Assembly: GCF_001499995.1 (NCBI RefSeq)
Contig: NZ_LQIU01000056.1
Location: forward strand, 1 to 64,000
DNA: 64,000 bases
Direction: 5' to 3'
Source of the DNA: Mycobacterium sp. IS-1496
Lineage (GTDB): Bacteria; Actinomycetota; Actinomycetes; Mycobacteriales; Mycobacteriaceae
Both the position numbers and the translations under genes were made by a program. Position 1 is the first letter of the stretch; each line of letters begins with the position of its first letter. Below, one piece after another: positions 33,462 to 44,121 of this stretch. The notes under the pieces are model-generated. The model had not been told where the DNA came from. It ran no database searches and saw only the letters and a program-made list of their open reading frames with translations.

Positions 33462-35138
33462 GTGAACAGCGATCTGATCGCACCCGGCCCGCTCGCGGTC
33501 GGCGGCTTGCGGGTGACCGCTCTCGGCGGGATCAGCGAGATCGGTCGCAACATGACCGTCTTCGAACACCTCGGCCGGCTGCTCATCATCGACTGCGGCG
33601 TGCTGTTCCCCGGCCACGACGAACCCGGCGTGGACCTGATCCTGCCGGACCTGCGCCACATCGAGGACCGCCTCGACGACGTCGAGGCGCTGGTGCTCAC
33701 CCATGCGCACGAAGACCACATCGGCGCCGTGCCGTTCCTGCTCAAACTGCGCCCCGACATCCCCGTCGTCGGATCGCAGTTCACCCTCGCGCTGGTCCGC
33801 GAGAAGTGCCGCGAACACCGGATCAAACCGCATTTCGTCGAGGTCGCCGAAGGCCGGCGCAGCACCCACGGCGTCTTCGAGTGCCAGTACTTCGCGGTCA
33901 ACCACTCGGTGCCGGGCTGCCTGGCCGTCGCGCTGCACACCGGCGCAGGCACGGTGCTGCACACCGGTGACATCAAACTCGACCAGCTCCCGCTCGACGG
34001 GCGGCCCACCGACCTGCCGGGGATGTCACGCCTCGGCGACGCCGGGGTCGACCTGTTCCTGTGTGATTCGACCAACGCCGACCGCCCCGGGGTCGGACCG
34101 TCGGAGAGCGAGATCGGCCCGACCCTGCACCGGCTGATCCGCGGCGCCGACGGCCGCGTGATCGTGGCGTGCTTCGCCTCCAACGTCGACCGCGTGCAGC
34201 AGATCATCGACGCGGCGGTGGCGCTGGGTCGGCGGGTCTCGTTCGTGGGCCGGTCGATGGTCCGCAACATGGGCATCGCCCGCGACCTGGGTTATCTCAA
34301 GGTCGACGACGGCGATCTGCTCGACATCGGCGCCGCCGAGATGATGCCCGCGGAGAAGGTCGTGTTGATCACCACCGGAACGCAGGGCGAACCCATGTCG
34401 GCGCTGTCGCGGATGTCGCGCGGTGAGCACCGCAGCATCACGCTGACCGCAGGCGATCTGATCATCCTGTCCTCGTCGCTGATTCCCGGCAACGAGGAGG
34501 CCGTCTACGGCGTCATCGACTCGCTGTCCAAGATCGGCGCCAGGGTGGTCACGAATGCCCATGCGCGCGTGCATGTCTCGGGTCACGCCTACGCCGGTGA
34601 GCTGCTCTTCCTCTACAACGGTGTCAAACCGCGCAATGTGATGCCTGTGCACGGGACCTGGCGGCACCTGCGCGCCAACGCCGCGCTGGCCGCCCGCACC
34701 GGGGTCCCGCCCGAGTCGATCGTGTTGGCGGAGAACGGCGTCAGTGTCGATCTGGTGGCCGGGAAGGCGAGCATCGCCGGTGCGGTCGGTGTCGGGAAGA
34801 TGTTCGTCGACGGGTTGGTCACCGGTGACGTCGGCGAGACCACGCTGGGCGAGCGCCTCGTCCTGTCTTCGGGTTTCGTCGCGGTCACGGTCGTCGTGCA
34901 CCGGGGGACGGGCCGGCCGGCAGGGCCGGCACACCTGATGGCGCGCGGGTTCTCCGAGGATCCGAAGGCGCTCGAACCGGCCGCGCGCAAGGTCGAGGAC
35001 GAGCTGGAGAGGCTCGCCGCCGACACGGTCACCGAGCCGGCCAGGATCGCCCAGGCGGTGCGACGCACCGTCGGCAAATGGGTGGGCGAGACGTACCGCC
35101 GTCAGCCGATGATCGTGCCGACGGTCATCGAGATCTGA
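33462..35138 (+). CDS. rnj: ribonuclease J
   Basis: A 558-residue metallo-beta-lactamase/beta-CASP nuclease with endo- and 5' exonuclease activity in rRNA maturation and mRNA decay. Metal motif THAHEDHIGAVPFLL, VNHSVPGCLAVALHTGAG, HTGDIKLDQ, CDSTNADRPG, the beta-CASP region (VIVACFASNVDRVQQIID, GRSMVRNM, TTGTQGEPMSALSRM) and VHVSGHAYAGEL are all present. A C-terminal RNase J domain follows. GTG 33462 lies 5 bases after dapA, matching Rv2753c-Rv2752c. The M. tuberculosis and M. smegmatis homologues are the mycobacterial RNase J. Confidence 0.97.
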   Translation: MNSDLIAPGPLAVGGLRVTALGGISEIGRNMTVFEHLGRLLIIDCGVLFPGHDEPGVDLILPDLRHIEDRLDDVEALVLTHAHEDHIGAVPFLLKLRPDIPVVGSQFTLALVREKCREHRIKPHFVEVAEGRRSTHGVFECQYFAVNHSVPGCLAVALHTGAGTVLHTGDIKLDQLPLDGRPTDLPGMSRLGDAGVDLFLCDSTNADRPGVGPSESEIGPTLHRLIRGADGRVIVACFASNVDRVQQIIDAAVALGRRVSFVGRSMVRNMGIARDLGYLKVDDGDLLDIGAAEMMPAEKVVLITTGTQGEPMSALSRMSRGEHRSITLTAGDLIILSSSLIPGNEEAVYGVIDSLSKIGARVVTNAHARVHVSGHAYAGELLFLYNGVKPRNVMPVHGTWRHLRANAALAARTGVPPESIVLAENGVSVDLVAGKASIAGAVGVGKMFVDGLVTGDVGETTLGERLVLSSGFVAVTVVVHRGTGRPAGPAHLMARGFSEDPKALEPAARKVEDELERLAADTVTEPARIAQAVRRTVGKWVGETYRRQPMIVPTVIEI

Positions 35139-35255
35139 CCCCGGTCAGCGAGATTTCACCCGTTCGGACGAGGTTCTCGGGGCCTGCGGATGGTTTGGTG
35201 AGACCACAGCGTCAATAACCGATCGCTGGTCGATGCGTTGAGCGAGAGGACCGCC

Positions 35256-35534
35256 ATGAATGCTCACCAACTCATCCATCCCTGGCAGCGTGCGACCACG
35301 AATGCCGGCGCGCACCGGCGCACAGCGGTGGTCGTGACGGTCGACGCGCCCACCGCGGCGCAGCCGTCGGTGCACTGGTGGACCGCCCCGACCGGGCGGT
35401 TCGTCGCCGCCGCGCACCACGTGTTCACGCTTCCGCAGCCGCACACGCTCCCGGACAACAGGTCGCACTACTACCCGTCGCGGTGCGTGTACCTGGAGAG
35501 TTCAGAGTTGGCCCGCATGATGGATCACCTCTGA
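35256..35534 (+). CDS. small hypothetical protein, 92 residues
   Basis: An unrecognised 92-residue protein beginning MNAHQLIHPWQRATTNAGAH. It is rich in His, Thr and Pro and has a near-repeated WW/HHVFTLPQPHT region and a C-terminal SRCVYLESSELARMMDHL. No signal peptide or membrane helix is evident. The start at 35256 is supported by GAGAGGA 8 bases upstream, which makes real expression plausible. A short protein on the opposite strand ends 16 bases downstream. Confidence 0.65.
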   Translation: MNAHQLIHPWQRATTNAGAHRRTAVVVTVDAPTAAQPSVHWWTAPTGRFVAAAHHVFTLPQPHTLPDNRSHYYPSRCVYLESSELARMMDHL

Positions 35535-35550
35535 TCCAAAGGTCGTCAGC

Positions 35551-35835
35551 TCACACCGGTCGGCCGGTCGGCGCCGTGCAGGTGAACCCGGACCCGTCGC
35601 GCTGGGGCACGTACGCCCCGCCGGCCACGTCGCAGCATGTGCGGTAGGCGGTGTGCATCGCCGGGGTGTCCATCCGGCCGTTCGGCGTGAAGTCGCCGCC
35701 GACGAACGCGTACTTCAACTGCTCGGTGCAGACGACGTAGGCGTTGATGTCCCATCCCGCCGGCTCGGCGGACGCGACGGCGGGACCCCCGATGGACGCG
35801 GCGATCGCGAAGACCCCGGCGATGAACGGCTTCAT
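35551..35835 (-). CDS. small secreted Cys-containing protein
   Basis: A 94-residue exported protein. MKPFIAGVFAIAASIGGPAV is a clear signal peptide with a predicted cut after ASA (about residue 23). The mature 70 residues hold four cysteines (VVCTEQL, RTCCDVAG, FTCTAP), probably two disulfides, around DFTPNGRMDTPAMHTAYRTC. This resembles small secreted mycobacterial proteins of unknown function. ATG 35835 was chosen from the signal peptide; longer frames to 35871 lengthen it unnaturally. Confidence 0.78.
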   Translation of the reverse strand: MKPFIAGVFAIAASIGGPAVASAEPAGWDINAYVVCTEQLKYAFVGGDFTPNGRMDTPAMHTAYRTCCDVAGGAYVPQRDGSGFTCTAPTGRPV

Positions 35836-35878
35836 GACACCAAGCGTCGTTGTTGTAACGCGATAACGCAAGCGTCCG

Positions 35879-36697
35879 TCAGCGCTTGTTGACGAAACCC
35901 GCGTCCACCGGGAGCGTGACGCCCGTGATGTAGCGCGCCTCGTCGGACGCCAGGAAGGCGACGGCGGCGGCGATGTCCTCGACGTCGAGTGTCTGGACCG
36001 GCAGCGCGTTCGTCATGCTGGGCGCGCCCTGCGTCTCCTGCGCCAGGCCCTCGAGCCAGCTGCGGGTGAACTCGTTGTCGATCATCGGTGTGTTCACCCC
36101 GGCGGGATGTACCGAGTTCACCCGGATGCTGTGCGTGGCAAGGATGTTCGCGTACACGCGCATGATGCCCACGATGCCGTGCTTGGCGGCGGCGTAGCCG
36201 ATCGAGCCGGCCATCGGCGATGCCAGACCGACGAGGCCGGCCACCGAACTGGTCAACACGATCGAGCCGCCGTTACCCGCCTTGATCATCGGCCGCATCG
36301 CGACGTCGACGGTGTGGAAGACCCCGGTCAGGTTGACGTCGATGACGTCCTGCCAGGCGTCCTCGCCGGCCATCGGGGCGATCCCGGCGTTGGCGACGAC
36401 GACGTCGAGTCGGCCGCCGAGGCGCTCCACACCGTCGATCAGCGCGGTCTTGAGCGCCGCGCGGTCCCGGACGTCGGCCTGCGAGGCGACGATGCGGGCG
36501 CCGGTGTCCTCGACGAGCTTGACCGTGGCCGCCAAATCGTCGGGGGTGGCCAGGGGATAGGGCACCGAGGCGATCTGGTCGCAGAGGTCGACGGCGATGA
36601 TGTCGGCGCCGTCGGATGCGAGGCGGACCGCATGGGCGCGGCCCTGACCGCGCGCCGCCCCGGTGATGAAGGCGACCTTGCCCTCGAGTGGACGCAT
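35879..36697 (-). CDS. mycofactocin-coupled SDR-family oxidoreductase
   Basis: A 272-residue SDR with the sequence features of the mycofactocin-coupled subfamily: GKVAFITGAARGQGRAHAVR, IAVDLCDQIASVPYPLATPD with its insertion before the fourth strand, then VANAGIAP, TSSVAGLVG, the Tyr/Lys pair in GYAAAKHG and VNSVHPAGVNTPMI. Members hold NAD tightly and pass electrons to the peptide-derived cofactor mycofactocin. It corresponds to Rv2750. The ATG at 36697 has GGAG about 9 bases upstream; GTG 36706 is an alternative. The monooxygenase-like gene begins upstream, with about 14 bases between, and the two are likely co-transcribed. Confidence 0.9.
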   Translation of the reverse strand: MRPLEGKVAFITGAARGQGRAHAVRLASDGADIIAVDLCDQIASVPYPLATPDDLAATVKLVEDTGARIVASQADVRDRAALKTALIDGVERLGGRLDVVVANAGIAPMAGEDAWQDVIDVNLTGVFHTVDVAMRPMIKAGNGGSIVLTSSVAGLVGLASPMAGSIGYAAAKHGIVGIMRVYANILATHSIRVNSVHPAGVNTPMIDNEFTRSWLEGLAQETQGAPSMTNALPVQTLDVEDIAAAVAFLASDEARYITGVTLPVDAGFVNKR

Positions 36698-36711
36698 TGC
36701 TGTCACTCCGA

Positions 36712-37026
36712 TCAGGGCCGCAGTTGACCCTTGGCCGGATCGCCCGCCGGGATCGGCTCGAGCATCTTGATGTCGGGGGCGCCGTCGAGGTGTTCGCCGA
36801 CCTCAGCGAACAGCGTGGTGACGCCCGGTGCGGTGCTGTGCGCCTTGAGCGCCTCCGCGTCGGCCCACTGCTCGACGAAGACGAAGGTGCCATTGGCCTC
36901 GTGCAGTGAGTAGAGGTCGCAACCCGGCTCGCCGTGCACCGTCTCGATGGCTTTTCTGCAGGCCTCGCGCACGGTGTCGACGGACTCGGGTTTGGCGGTC
37001 ATGGTGGCGACGACGACGACGGGCAT
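36712..37026 (-). CDS. antibiotic biosynthesis monooxygenase (ABM) domain protein
   Basis: A 104-residue dimeric alpha/beta barrel protein in the position of Rv2749. It opens MPVVVVATMTAKPESVDTVR, followed by GCDLYSLHEANGTFVFVEQW and HSTAPGVTTLFAEVGEHL, the ABM core. Such proteins are cofactor-free quinone-forming oxygenases or heme- or small-molecule-binding proteins; the substrate is unknown. The ATG at 37026 has GAGGAG about 11 bases upstream. It precedes the mycofactocin-coupled SDR in a two-gene leftward unit and is divergent from ftsK. Confidence 0.87.
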   Translation of the reverse strand: MPVVVVATMTAKPESVDTVREACRKAIETVHGEPGCDLYSLHEANGTFVFVEQWADAEALKAHSTAPGVTTLFAEVGEHLDGAPDIKMLEPIPAGDPAKGQLRP

Positions 37027-37174
37027 GGGTGGGTGAACTCCTCGATGAGTGACGGGCCAGACCGGACAGGTGTCCAGCCTACTCATGGCGACGCGGCTGA
37101 GACGCAGGTGAAACCATTCTGTGACCCGTGTGGCTGATGGTGATTGTGGGGCTATTGCGACTAGGCTGGCACCC

Positions 37175-39733
<2,559 letters not shown>

Positions 39734-39808
39734 CGCCGAGATCGACGAAATGGCGGCGGCCACTCGCACTTTGGCGCCCATGTGTTCGTTTCGGCGGAAG
39801 CCGACGCG

Positions 39809-40330
39809 CTAGAGGGTGAGCAGCATTCGGGTGTTGCCCAGGATGTTGGGCTTCACATACGACAGGTCGAGGAACTCCGCGACGCCGGTGTCGTAGGAGC
39901 GGCACATCTCCTCGTACACCTCCGCGGTGACCGGTGTGCCGTCGATCTCGGCGAAGCCGTGGCGGGCGAAGAACTCCACCTCGAAGGTGAGCACGAAGAT
40001 CCGCTCCAGACGCAGTTCGCGCGCCACGTCGAGCAGTCGCTCGACGATGAGATGCCCGACCCCGCGGCCCCGGACCTTCGGGTGCACCGCCACCGTGCGC
40101 ACCTCGCCGAGGTCGGCCCACAGCACGTGCAGGGCGCCGCAGCCGATCAGTTCGTCGCCCAGTTCGGCGACCCAGAACTCCTGCACCGCCTCGTAGATGT
40201 TGACGAGGTTCTTCTCGAGCAGGATCCTGCCGGCATAGATGTCGACGAGCCCCTTGATCGCCGGGACGTCGGAGGTGCGCGCCCGGCGCACGACGACCTC
40301 GTCGGCCGGGTTCTGGTCGGCTGCGCTCAC
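39809..40330 (-). CDS. argA: amino-acid N-acetyltransferase (ArgA-like GNAT)
   Basis: A 173-residue GNAT matching Rv2747, which acetylates L-glutamate or L-glutamine for arginine synthesis. VRRARTSDVPAIKGLVDIYA, VAVHPKVRGRGVGHLIVERL with the acetyl-CoA loop, and FEVEFFARHGFAEIDGTPV are characteristic. It starts at GTG 40330. A TATTGT box on the minus strand (40342-40337) lies 6 bases upstream, so a leaderless mRNA is expected. It converges on ftsK and is divergent from pgsA3, with only 41 bases between their start codons. Confidence 0.93.
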   Translation of the reverse strand: MSAADQNPADEVVVRRARTSDVPAIKGLVDIYAGRILLEKNLVNIYEAVQEFWVAELGDELIGCGALHVLWADLGEVRTVAVHPKVRGRGVGHLIVERLLDVARELRLERIFVLTFEVEFFARHGFAEIDGTPVTAEVYEEMCRSYDTGVAEFLDLSYVKPNILGNTRMLLTL

Positions 40331-40336
40331 GCTGCG

Positions 40337-40365
40337 ACAATATCGCCAGAGGCAACCGATATTCT
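40337..40365. promoter_or_regulatory. overlapping leaderless promoters of argA and pgsA3
   Basis: TATTGT on the minus strand (40342-40337) and TATTCT on the plus strand (40360-40365) lie 6 bases before their respective GTG start codons. The two promoters are only about 18 bases apart, so the transcripts probably interfere. Confidence 0.55.
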
Positions 40366-40371
40366 GTTGCG

Positions 40372-40977
40372 GTGTCGGGCCCGTCTCCTACTGATCCGGT
40401 GGTGCCGCGCGCCCGAGTGGCGAACATCGCCAATGTGCTGACCGGCGTGCGCTTCCTCCTCGTACCGGTGTTCCTCGCCGCGCTGTTCGTCGGCGACGGC
40501 CACGAAACGTACTGGCGCGTGGTCGCTTTCGTGGTGTTCGCGGTGGCGGTGATCACGGACCGCTTCGACGGTGCGCTGGCCCGCAGCTACGGCATGGTCA
40601 CCGAATTCGGCACGCTCGCCGACCCGATCGCCGACAAGGCGCTGATCGGCGCCGCGCTGATCGGGCTGTCGGTGCTGGGGGACCTGCCGTGGTGGGTGAC
40701 CGTCGTCATCCTCGCCCGCGAACTCGGGGTCACGGTGCTGCGTTTCGCGGTGCTGCGCCACGGGGTGATCCCGGCCAGCCGCGGCGGCAAGCTCAAGACG
40801 CTCGTGCAGGCGGTCGCGATCGGGCTGTTCGTGCTGCCCCTGGCTGCCTGGCCCGGGCCGTGGCTCGCGGTGGCCTGGGTGATCATGGTGGCCGCGGTCG
40901 TGCTGACCCTGCTCACCGGGCTGGACTACGTGGTGTCGGCGATCCGGGACTCCCGTGAACGACCCGCTGCTCACTGA
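40372..40977 (+). CDS. pgsA3: CDP-diacylglycerol--glycerol-3-phosphate 3-phosphatidyltransferase
   Basis: Condenses CDP-diacylglycerol with glycerol-3-phosphate to phosphatidylglycerol phosphate. The 201-residue membrane protein contains the complete CDP-alcohol phosphotransferase motif D-x2-DG-x2-AR-x8-G-x3-D-x3-D as DRFDGALAR, GTLAD and PIADK, with four or more hydrophobic helices. It corresponds to Rv2746c. GTG 40372 is preceded by TATTCT at 6 bases. cinA starts 22 bases before its end. Confidence 0.94.
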   Translation: MSGPSPTDPVVPRARVANIANVLTGVRFLLVPVFLAALFVGDGHETYWRVVAFVVFAVAVITDRFDGALARSYGMVTEFGTLADPIADKALIGAALIGLSVLGDLPWWVTVVILARELGVTVLRFAVLRHGVIPASRGGKLKTLVQAVAIGLFVLPLAAWPGPWLAVAWVIMVAAVVLTLLTGLDYVVSAIRDSRERPAAH

Positions 40978-41443
40978 CGATGCCCGCGCACTGGTCGCCG
41001 ACCTGACCGTGCGCCATCAGAGCGTCGCGACCGCCGAGTCGCTGACCGCCGGTCTGCTCAGCGCGACGCTGGCCGGTGTCCCCGGCTCCAGTGCGGTGCT
41101 CCGCGGCGGTCTGGTCACCTACGTCGAGGACACCAAGATCTCCCTCGCCGGGGTGGCCCCCCAGGTCCTCGACGCCGTCGGACCCGTCGCCGCCCCGACC
41201 GCGCGGGCGCTCGCGGTCGGCGCACGGCAGCGGTGCGGGGCCACCTGGGGCGTGGGGCTGACCGGGGTGGCCGGACCGGAACCGCACGGTGGCCATCCTG
41301 TGGGCACCGTATTCCTGGGCCTGGCCGGACCGGTCGACACCGAGGTGGTCGAACTGCGGCTGAGCGGTTCGCGCTGGGACATCCGCAAGGCGGCGGTCGA
41401 CGAAGCGATCACCCACCTGCGCGCGCTCGTCGAAGCCCAGTGA
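40955..41443 (+). CDS. cinA: CinA C-terminal-domain protein (nicotinamide-nucleotide amidase type)
   Basis: A 162-residue stand-alone CinA C-terminal domain (PncC type) that deamidates nicotinamide mononucleotide in NAD recycling. AESLTAGLLSATLAGVPGSS, GGLVTYVEDTKI, GVGLTGVAGPEPHGGHPVGT and VFLGLA are the conserved blocks. It starts at GTG 40955 inside pgsA3 (23-base overlap), so the two are translated together. The N-terminal MoCF domain of full-length CinA is absent here, as is normal for PncC proteins. Confidence 0.9.
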   Translation: MNDPLLTDDARALVADLTVRHQSVATAESLTAGLLSATLAGVPGSSAVLRGGLVTYVEDTKISLAGVAPQVLDAVGPVAAPTARALAVGARQRCGATWGVGLTGVAGPEPHGGHPVGTVFLGLAGPVDTEVVELRLSGSRWDIRKAAVDEAITHLRALVEAQ

Positions 41444-41464
41444 TCTGAAACTCTTCCCCGGCTG

Positions 41465-41490
41465 GGAACCGCGTCGCCGTCCGCCGCGTT
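41465..41490 (+). promoter_or_regulatory. sigma-E type promoter upstream of clgR
   Basis: GGAAC at 41465-41469 followed after 18 bases by GTT at 41488-41490 fits the SigE/SigH extracytoplasmic-function promoter pattern of mycobacteria. It lies about 36 bases before the clgR ATG. clgR is known to be SigE-induced in M. tuberculosis. Confidence 0.6.
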
Positions 41491-41526
41491 GTGCAGGTAG
41501 CAACCCAGCCGACGAAGGAGGGCACG

Positions 41527-41844
41527 ATGGCGGCATTGTTGCGCGAGGTGATCGGCGACGTGCTGCGCCGCGCCCGCACGTCGCAGGGCCGCACCCTGCG
41601 GGAAGTCTCCGACACCGCCCGGGTCAGCCTGGGCTACCTCTCCGAGGTCGAACGCGGTCGCAAGGAAGCGTCGAGCGAACTGCTCAGCGCGATCTGCGGG
41701 GCGCTCGAGGTACCGCTGTCGCGGGTGCTCTCCGATGCGGGCGAGGAACTGGCACATCAGGAACTGGCCGCCGCGCGTGGCCCGAACATCGACGTGACGA
41801 CGAAGGTCGTGATTCCGCAGGCCGTGTCGATGGCGGTGGCCTGA
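41527..41844 (+). CDS. clgR: XRE/ClgR-family transcriptional activator
   Basis: ClgR (Rv2745c) activates genes for Clp protease and the pspA membrane-stress unit. The 105-residue protein has the HTH region GRTLREVSDTARVSLGYLSE followed by VERGRKEASSELLSAICGAL, matching ClgR. The C-terminus ends TKVVIPQAVSMAVA, the Val-Ala rich end that ClpP1P2 recognises in ClgR. The ATG at 41527 is preceded by AAGGAGGG. GTT of a SigE-like promoter lies 36 bases upstream. It heads the clgR-pspA-pspM unit. Confidence 0.95.
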   Translation: MAALLREVIGDVLRRARTSQGRTLREVSDTARVSLGYLSEVERGRKEASSELLSAICGALEVPLSRVLSDAGEELAHQELAAARGPNIDVTTKVVIPQAVSMAVA

Positions 41845-41942
41845 CACGTCCCCCATATGCCGACGGGGCTGTGGCGCCGTGCGCAGAACCGATAAGTTGG
41901 CACCAGAACACAGTCGACAAGACCCGAAGGCGGAGTGAAGCG

Positions 41943-42761
41943 ATGGCCAACCCGTTCGTCAAGGCGTGGAAATATGTGATGGCGCTGTTCAGCTCGAAGG
42001 TCGACGAGTACGCCGATCCGAAGGTGCAGATCCAGCAGGCCATCGAGGAGGCGCAGCGCCAGCACCAGGCACTGACCCAGCAGGCCGCCCAGGTCATCGG
42101 CAACCAGCGCCAGCTGGAGATGCGGTTGAACCGCCAACTCGCCGACATCGAGAAGCTGCAGGTCAACGTGCGCCAGGCGCTGACGCTGGCTGATCAGGCG
42201 GTCGCGAACGGCGACACCGCCAAGGCCACCGAGTACAACAACGCCGCCGAGGCGTTCGCCGCCCAGCTGGTGACCGCCGAGCAGAGCGTCGAGGACCTCA
42301 AGACGCTGCACGACCAGGCGCTGCAGGCCGCCGGCCAGGCCAAGAAGGCCGTCGAGCAGAACGCGATGATGCTGCAACAGAAGATCGCCGAGCGCACCAA
42401 GCTGCTCAGCCAGCTCGAGCAGGCCAAGATGCAGGAGCAGGTCAGCTCCTCGCTGCGGTCCATGAGCGAGCTGGCGGCCCCGGGCACCACGCCGAGCCTC
42501 GACGAGGTGCGTCAGAAGATCGAGCGGCGCTACGCCAACGCGATGGGCGAGGCCGAGCTCGCACAGAACTCCGTGCAGGGCCGCATGCTCGAGGTCCAGC
42601 AGGCCAGCGTGCAGATGGCCGGCCACTCGCGGCTGGAACAGATCCGCGCGTCGATGCGCGGCGAGGCCCTGCCGTCCGGTGGCGCCACCCCGGCGGCCAA
42701 CCCGGCCACCCCGGCCGCCAACCCGGCTCAGCCGACGCCGGAAAACCCGTTGTCACAGTAG
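41943..42761 (+). CDS. pspA: phage-shock protein A / IM30 family membrane-stress protein (35-kDa antigen)
   Basis: A 272-residue coiled-coil PspA/IM30 protein, the Rv2744c 35-kDa antigen. It opens with the amphipathic helix ANPFVKAWKYVMALFSSKVD, followed by long heptad helices from about residue 25 to 220 rich in Gln, Ala and Lys/Glu (QAIEEAQRQHQALTQQAAQ; QSVEDLKTLHDQAL). A Pro/Ala-rich tail follows (ANPATPAANPAQ). It assembles on the inner membrane to protect it under stress and binds ClgR. ATG 41943 has the ribosome-binding site GGAGTGAAG. pspM follows after 18 bases. Confidence 0.96.
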   Translation: MANPFVKAWKYVMALFSSKVDEYADPKVQIQQAIEEAQRQHQALTQQAAQVIGNQRQLEMRLNRQLADIEKLQVNVRQALTLADQAVANGDTAKATEYNNAAEAFAAQLVTAEQSVEDLKTLHDQALQAAGQAKKAVEQNAMMLQQKIAERTKLLSQLEQAKMQEQVSSSLRSMSELAAPGTTPSLDEVRQKIERRYANAMGEAELAQNSVQGRMLEVQQASVQMAGHSRLEQIRASMRGEALPSGGATPAANPATPAANPAQPTPENPLSQ

Positions 42762-42779
42762 TTCTCGCGAGGTGAGGCA

Positions 42780-43604
42780 GTGAAGACGCAGACCAGACAG
42801 GCCCCGACGGCGTGGCGCTCGATGCTGCAGCGCGGGGTGGACACCGCTGCCGAACTGTCCGACGTCGTGGCCGACAGACTGCACGCCGCCGCCGACCCGC
42901 GGGCCAAGCTGCTGCGTAAGCGGCGCTGGGCGTTGCGGTTCGGGCTGTTCTTCACGGTGACCAGCGTGTTCTGGATCCTGGTCACCGCCGTGCTGGCCGC
43001 ATGGAGCACGCCGTTCTGGGTCTTCATCATCACCGGGGCTATCGCGGCCGGCGCCATGTTCCCCGCCACGCTGCTGCTGCTGCGTTACCGCTGGTTGCGC
43101 GCCGAACCGCTGCCGCCCGCCCGCGTACGCGGGTCGCGCCGGCTACCGCCGTACAACTCGGCCGCGCGGGCGCCGATGGCCGCGCTGACGTCCGCCGAGC
43201 GGGGGTTGTTCTCCTTGCTCGGGGTGATGGAGCGGGGCCGGATGCTGCCGCAGGACGAACTGCGGGAGCTGACGACGGCGGCCCGGCAGAGTGCGGCGAC
43301 CATGGCCGCCACCGCGGCCGAGGTGGTCTCGATGGAACGCGCCATGGCCTCGGCGCCGCAGTCGCGCGCCCATCTGCAGTCGACGGTGTGGGCGTTCGCC
43401 GCCCAGATGGATCAGGGTGTGCGGCAGTACCACGAGATGGTCGACGCCGCAGCGCAACTCGTCTCGGCGGCCAACAACGGCCCGATGTCGAGTTCGCCGA
43501 TGCATGGCCGGCGCTACCGCGACGAACTGGTCAACGCCACCGACCGGCTGCAGGGCTGGGCGCAGGCGTTCGACGAACTGGGCCACCTACGCCGTGGCGC
43601 CTGA
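42780..43604 (+). CDS. pspM: PspA partner membrane protein PspM
   Basis: A 274-residue protein in the position of Rv2743c (PspM), the membrane partner of PspA. Two transmembrane segments lie about residues 54-76 (FFTVTSVFWILVTAVLAAW) and 79-104 (FWVFIITGAIAAGAMFPATL). A cytoplasmic C-terminal region (ERGLFSLLGVMERGRM and later QLVSAANNGPMSS) follows. The GTG at 42780 has GAGGTGAGG as ribosome-binding site. The PspN gene found after it in M. tuberculosis is absent; the next gene (ephG) converges with 3 bases between stops. Confidence 0.85.
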   Translation: MKTQTRQAPTAWRSMLQRGVDTAAELSDVVADRLHAAADPRAKLLRKRRWALRFGLFFTVTSVFWILVTAVLAAWSTPFWVFIITGAIAAGAMFPATLLLLRYRWLRAEPLPPARVRGSRRLPPYNSAARAPMAALTSAERGLFSLLGVMERGRMLPQDELRELTTAARQSAATMAATAAEVVSMERAMASAPQSRAHLQSTVWAFAAQMDQGVRQYHEMVDAAAQLVSAANNGPMSSSPMHGRRYRDELVNATDRLQGWAQAFDELGHLRRGA

Positions 43605-43607
43605 CCC

Positions 43608-44057
43608 CTAGAGGGTGGTGCGCAGCGCCGGGAACGGCACGGCCAGCAGACCGCGGACGGCCGCCCCCAGGAAGCCCAGCTTGTCGAAGTAGTCCCGCCA
43701 GAGCGTGATCTGCCCCGCGTGCACCTCGAAGACGCCGCAGACCCAGAACTGCACCCGCACCGGTCCGAACACCAGGACGTCGGTGCGTTCGGTGAGCACC
43801 GTGTCACCTTCGGCGGCGATGCGGTGGAATTTGACGCCGAACTGCATCCGTCCCTGCCCGCTGCGGAAAAGCTTGCTGATGCGCTGGCGACCGCGGATGG
43901 TGGGGAACCCGACGTTCTGCCAGGCGATGTGGTCGGCCATCAGCGATTCGGCGGTGTCGAAATCGTCGTCCTGCAGCGCGAAGAGGAAGTTCTCGACCGT
44001 GCGCGCGTTGGTCGTGCTCTGCAGGGCCGAGGTGGAGCCGTTGCTCGATTCGGTCAT
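43608..44057 (-). CDS. ephG: limonene-1,2-epoxide hydrolase-like protein
   Basis: A 149-residue SnoaL/limonene-epoxide-hydrolase-fold protein matching Rv2740 (EphG). VENFLFALQDDDFDTAESLM, FPTIRGRQRISKLFRS, FGVKFHRIAAEGDTVLTERT with Asp and Arg of the catalytic core, and VQFWVCGVFEVHAGQITLWR with the second acid region are conserved. It should open small lipophilic epoxides such as sterol epoxides; the natural substrate is unproved. It is divergent from the glycosyltransferase gene and converges on pspM. Confidence 0.9.
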   Translation of the reverse strand: MTESSNGSTSALQSTTNARTVENFLFALQDDDFDTAESLMADHIAWQNVGFPTIRGRQRISKLFRSGQGRMQFGVKFHRIAAEGDTVLTERTDVLVFGPVRVQFWVCGVFEVHAGQITLWRDYFDKLGFLGAAVRGLLAVPFPALRTTL

Positions 44058-44121
44058 GGTGGCCAGGGTAGTCCGTCCCCTGCGTGCTTCCCCAGCGAAA
44101 TCGTTGTGGCAGGGTGGGCGG

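Noticed and set aside
39734..39808. Possible bidirectional terminator between ftsK and argA
   Set aside because: CGCCGA and TCGGCG halves are over 50 bases apart, without T tract; the match is too weak.
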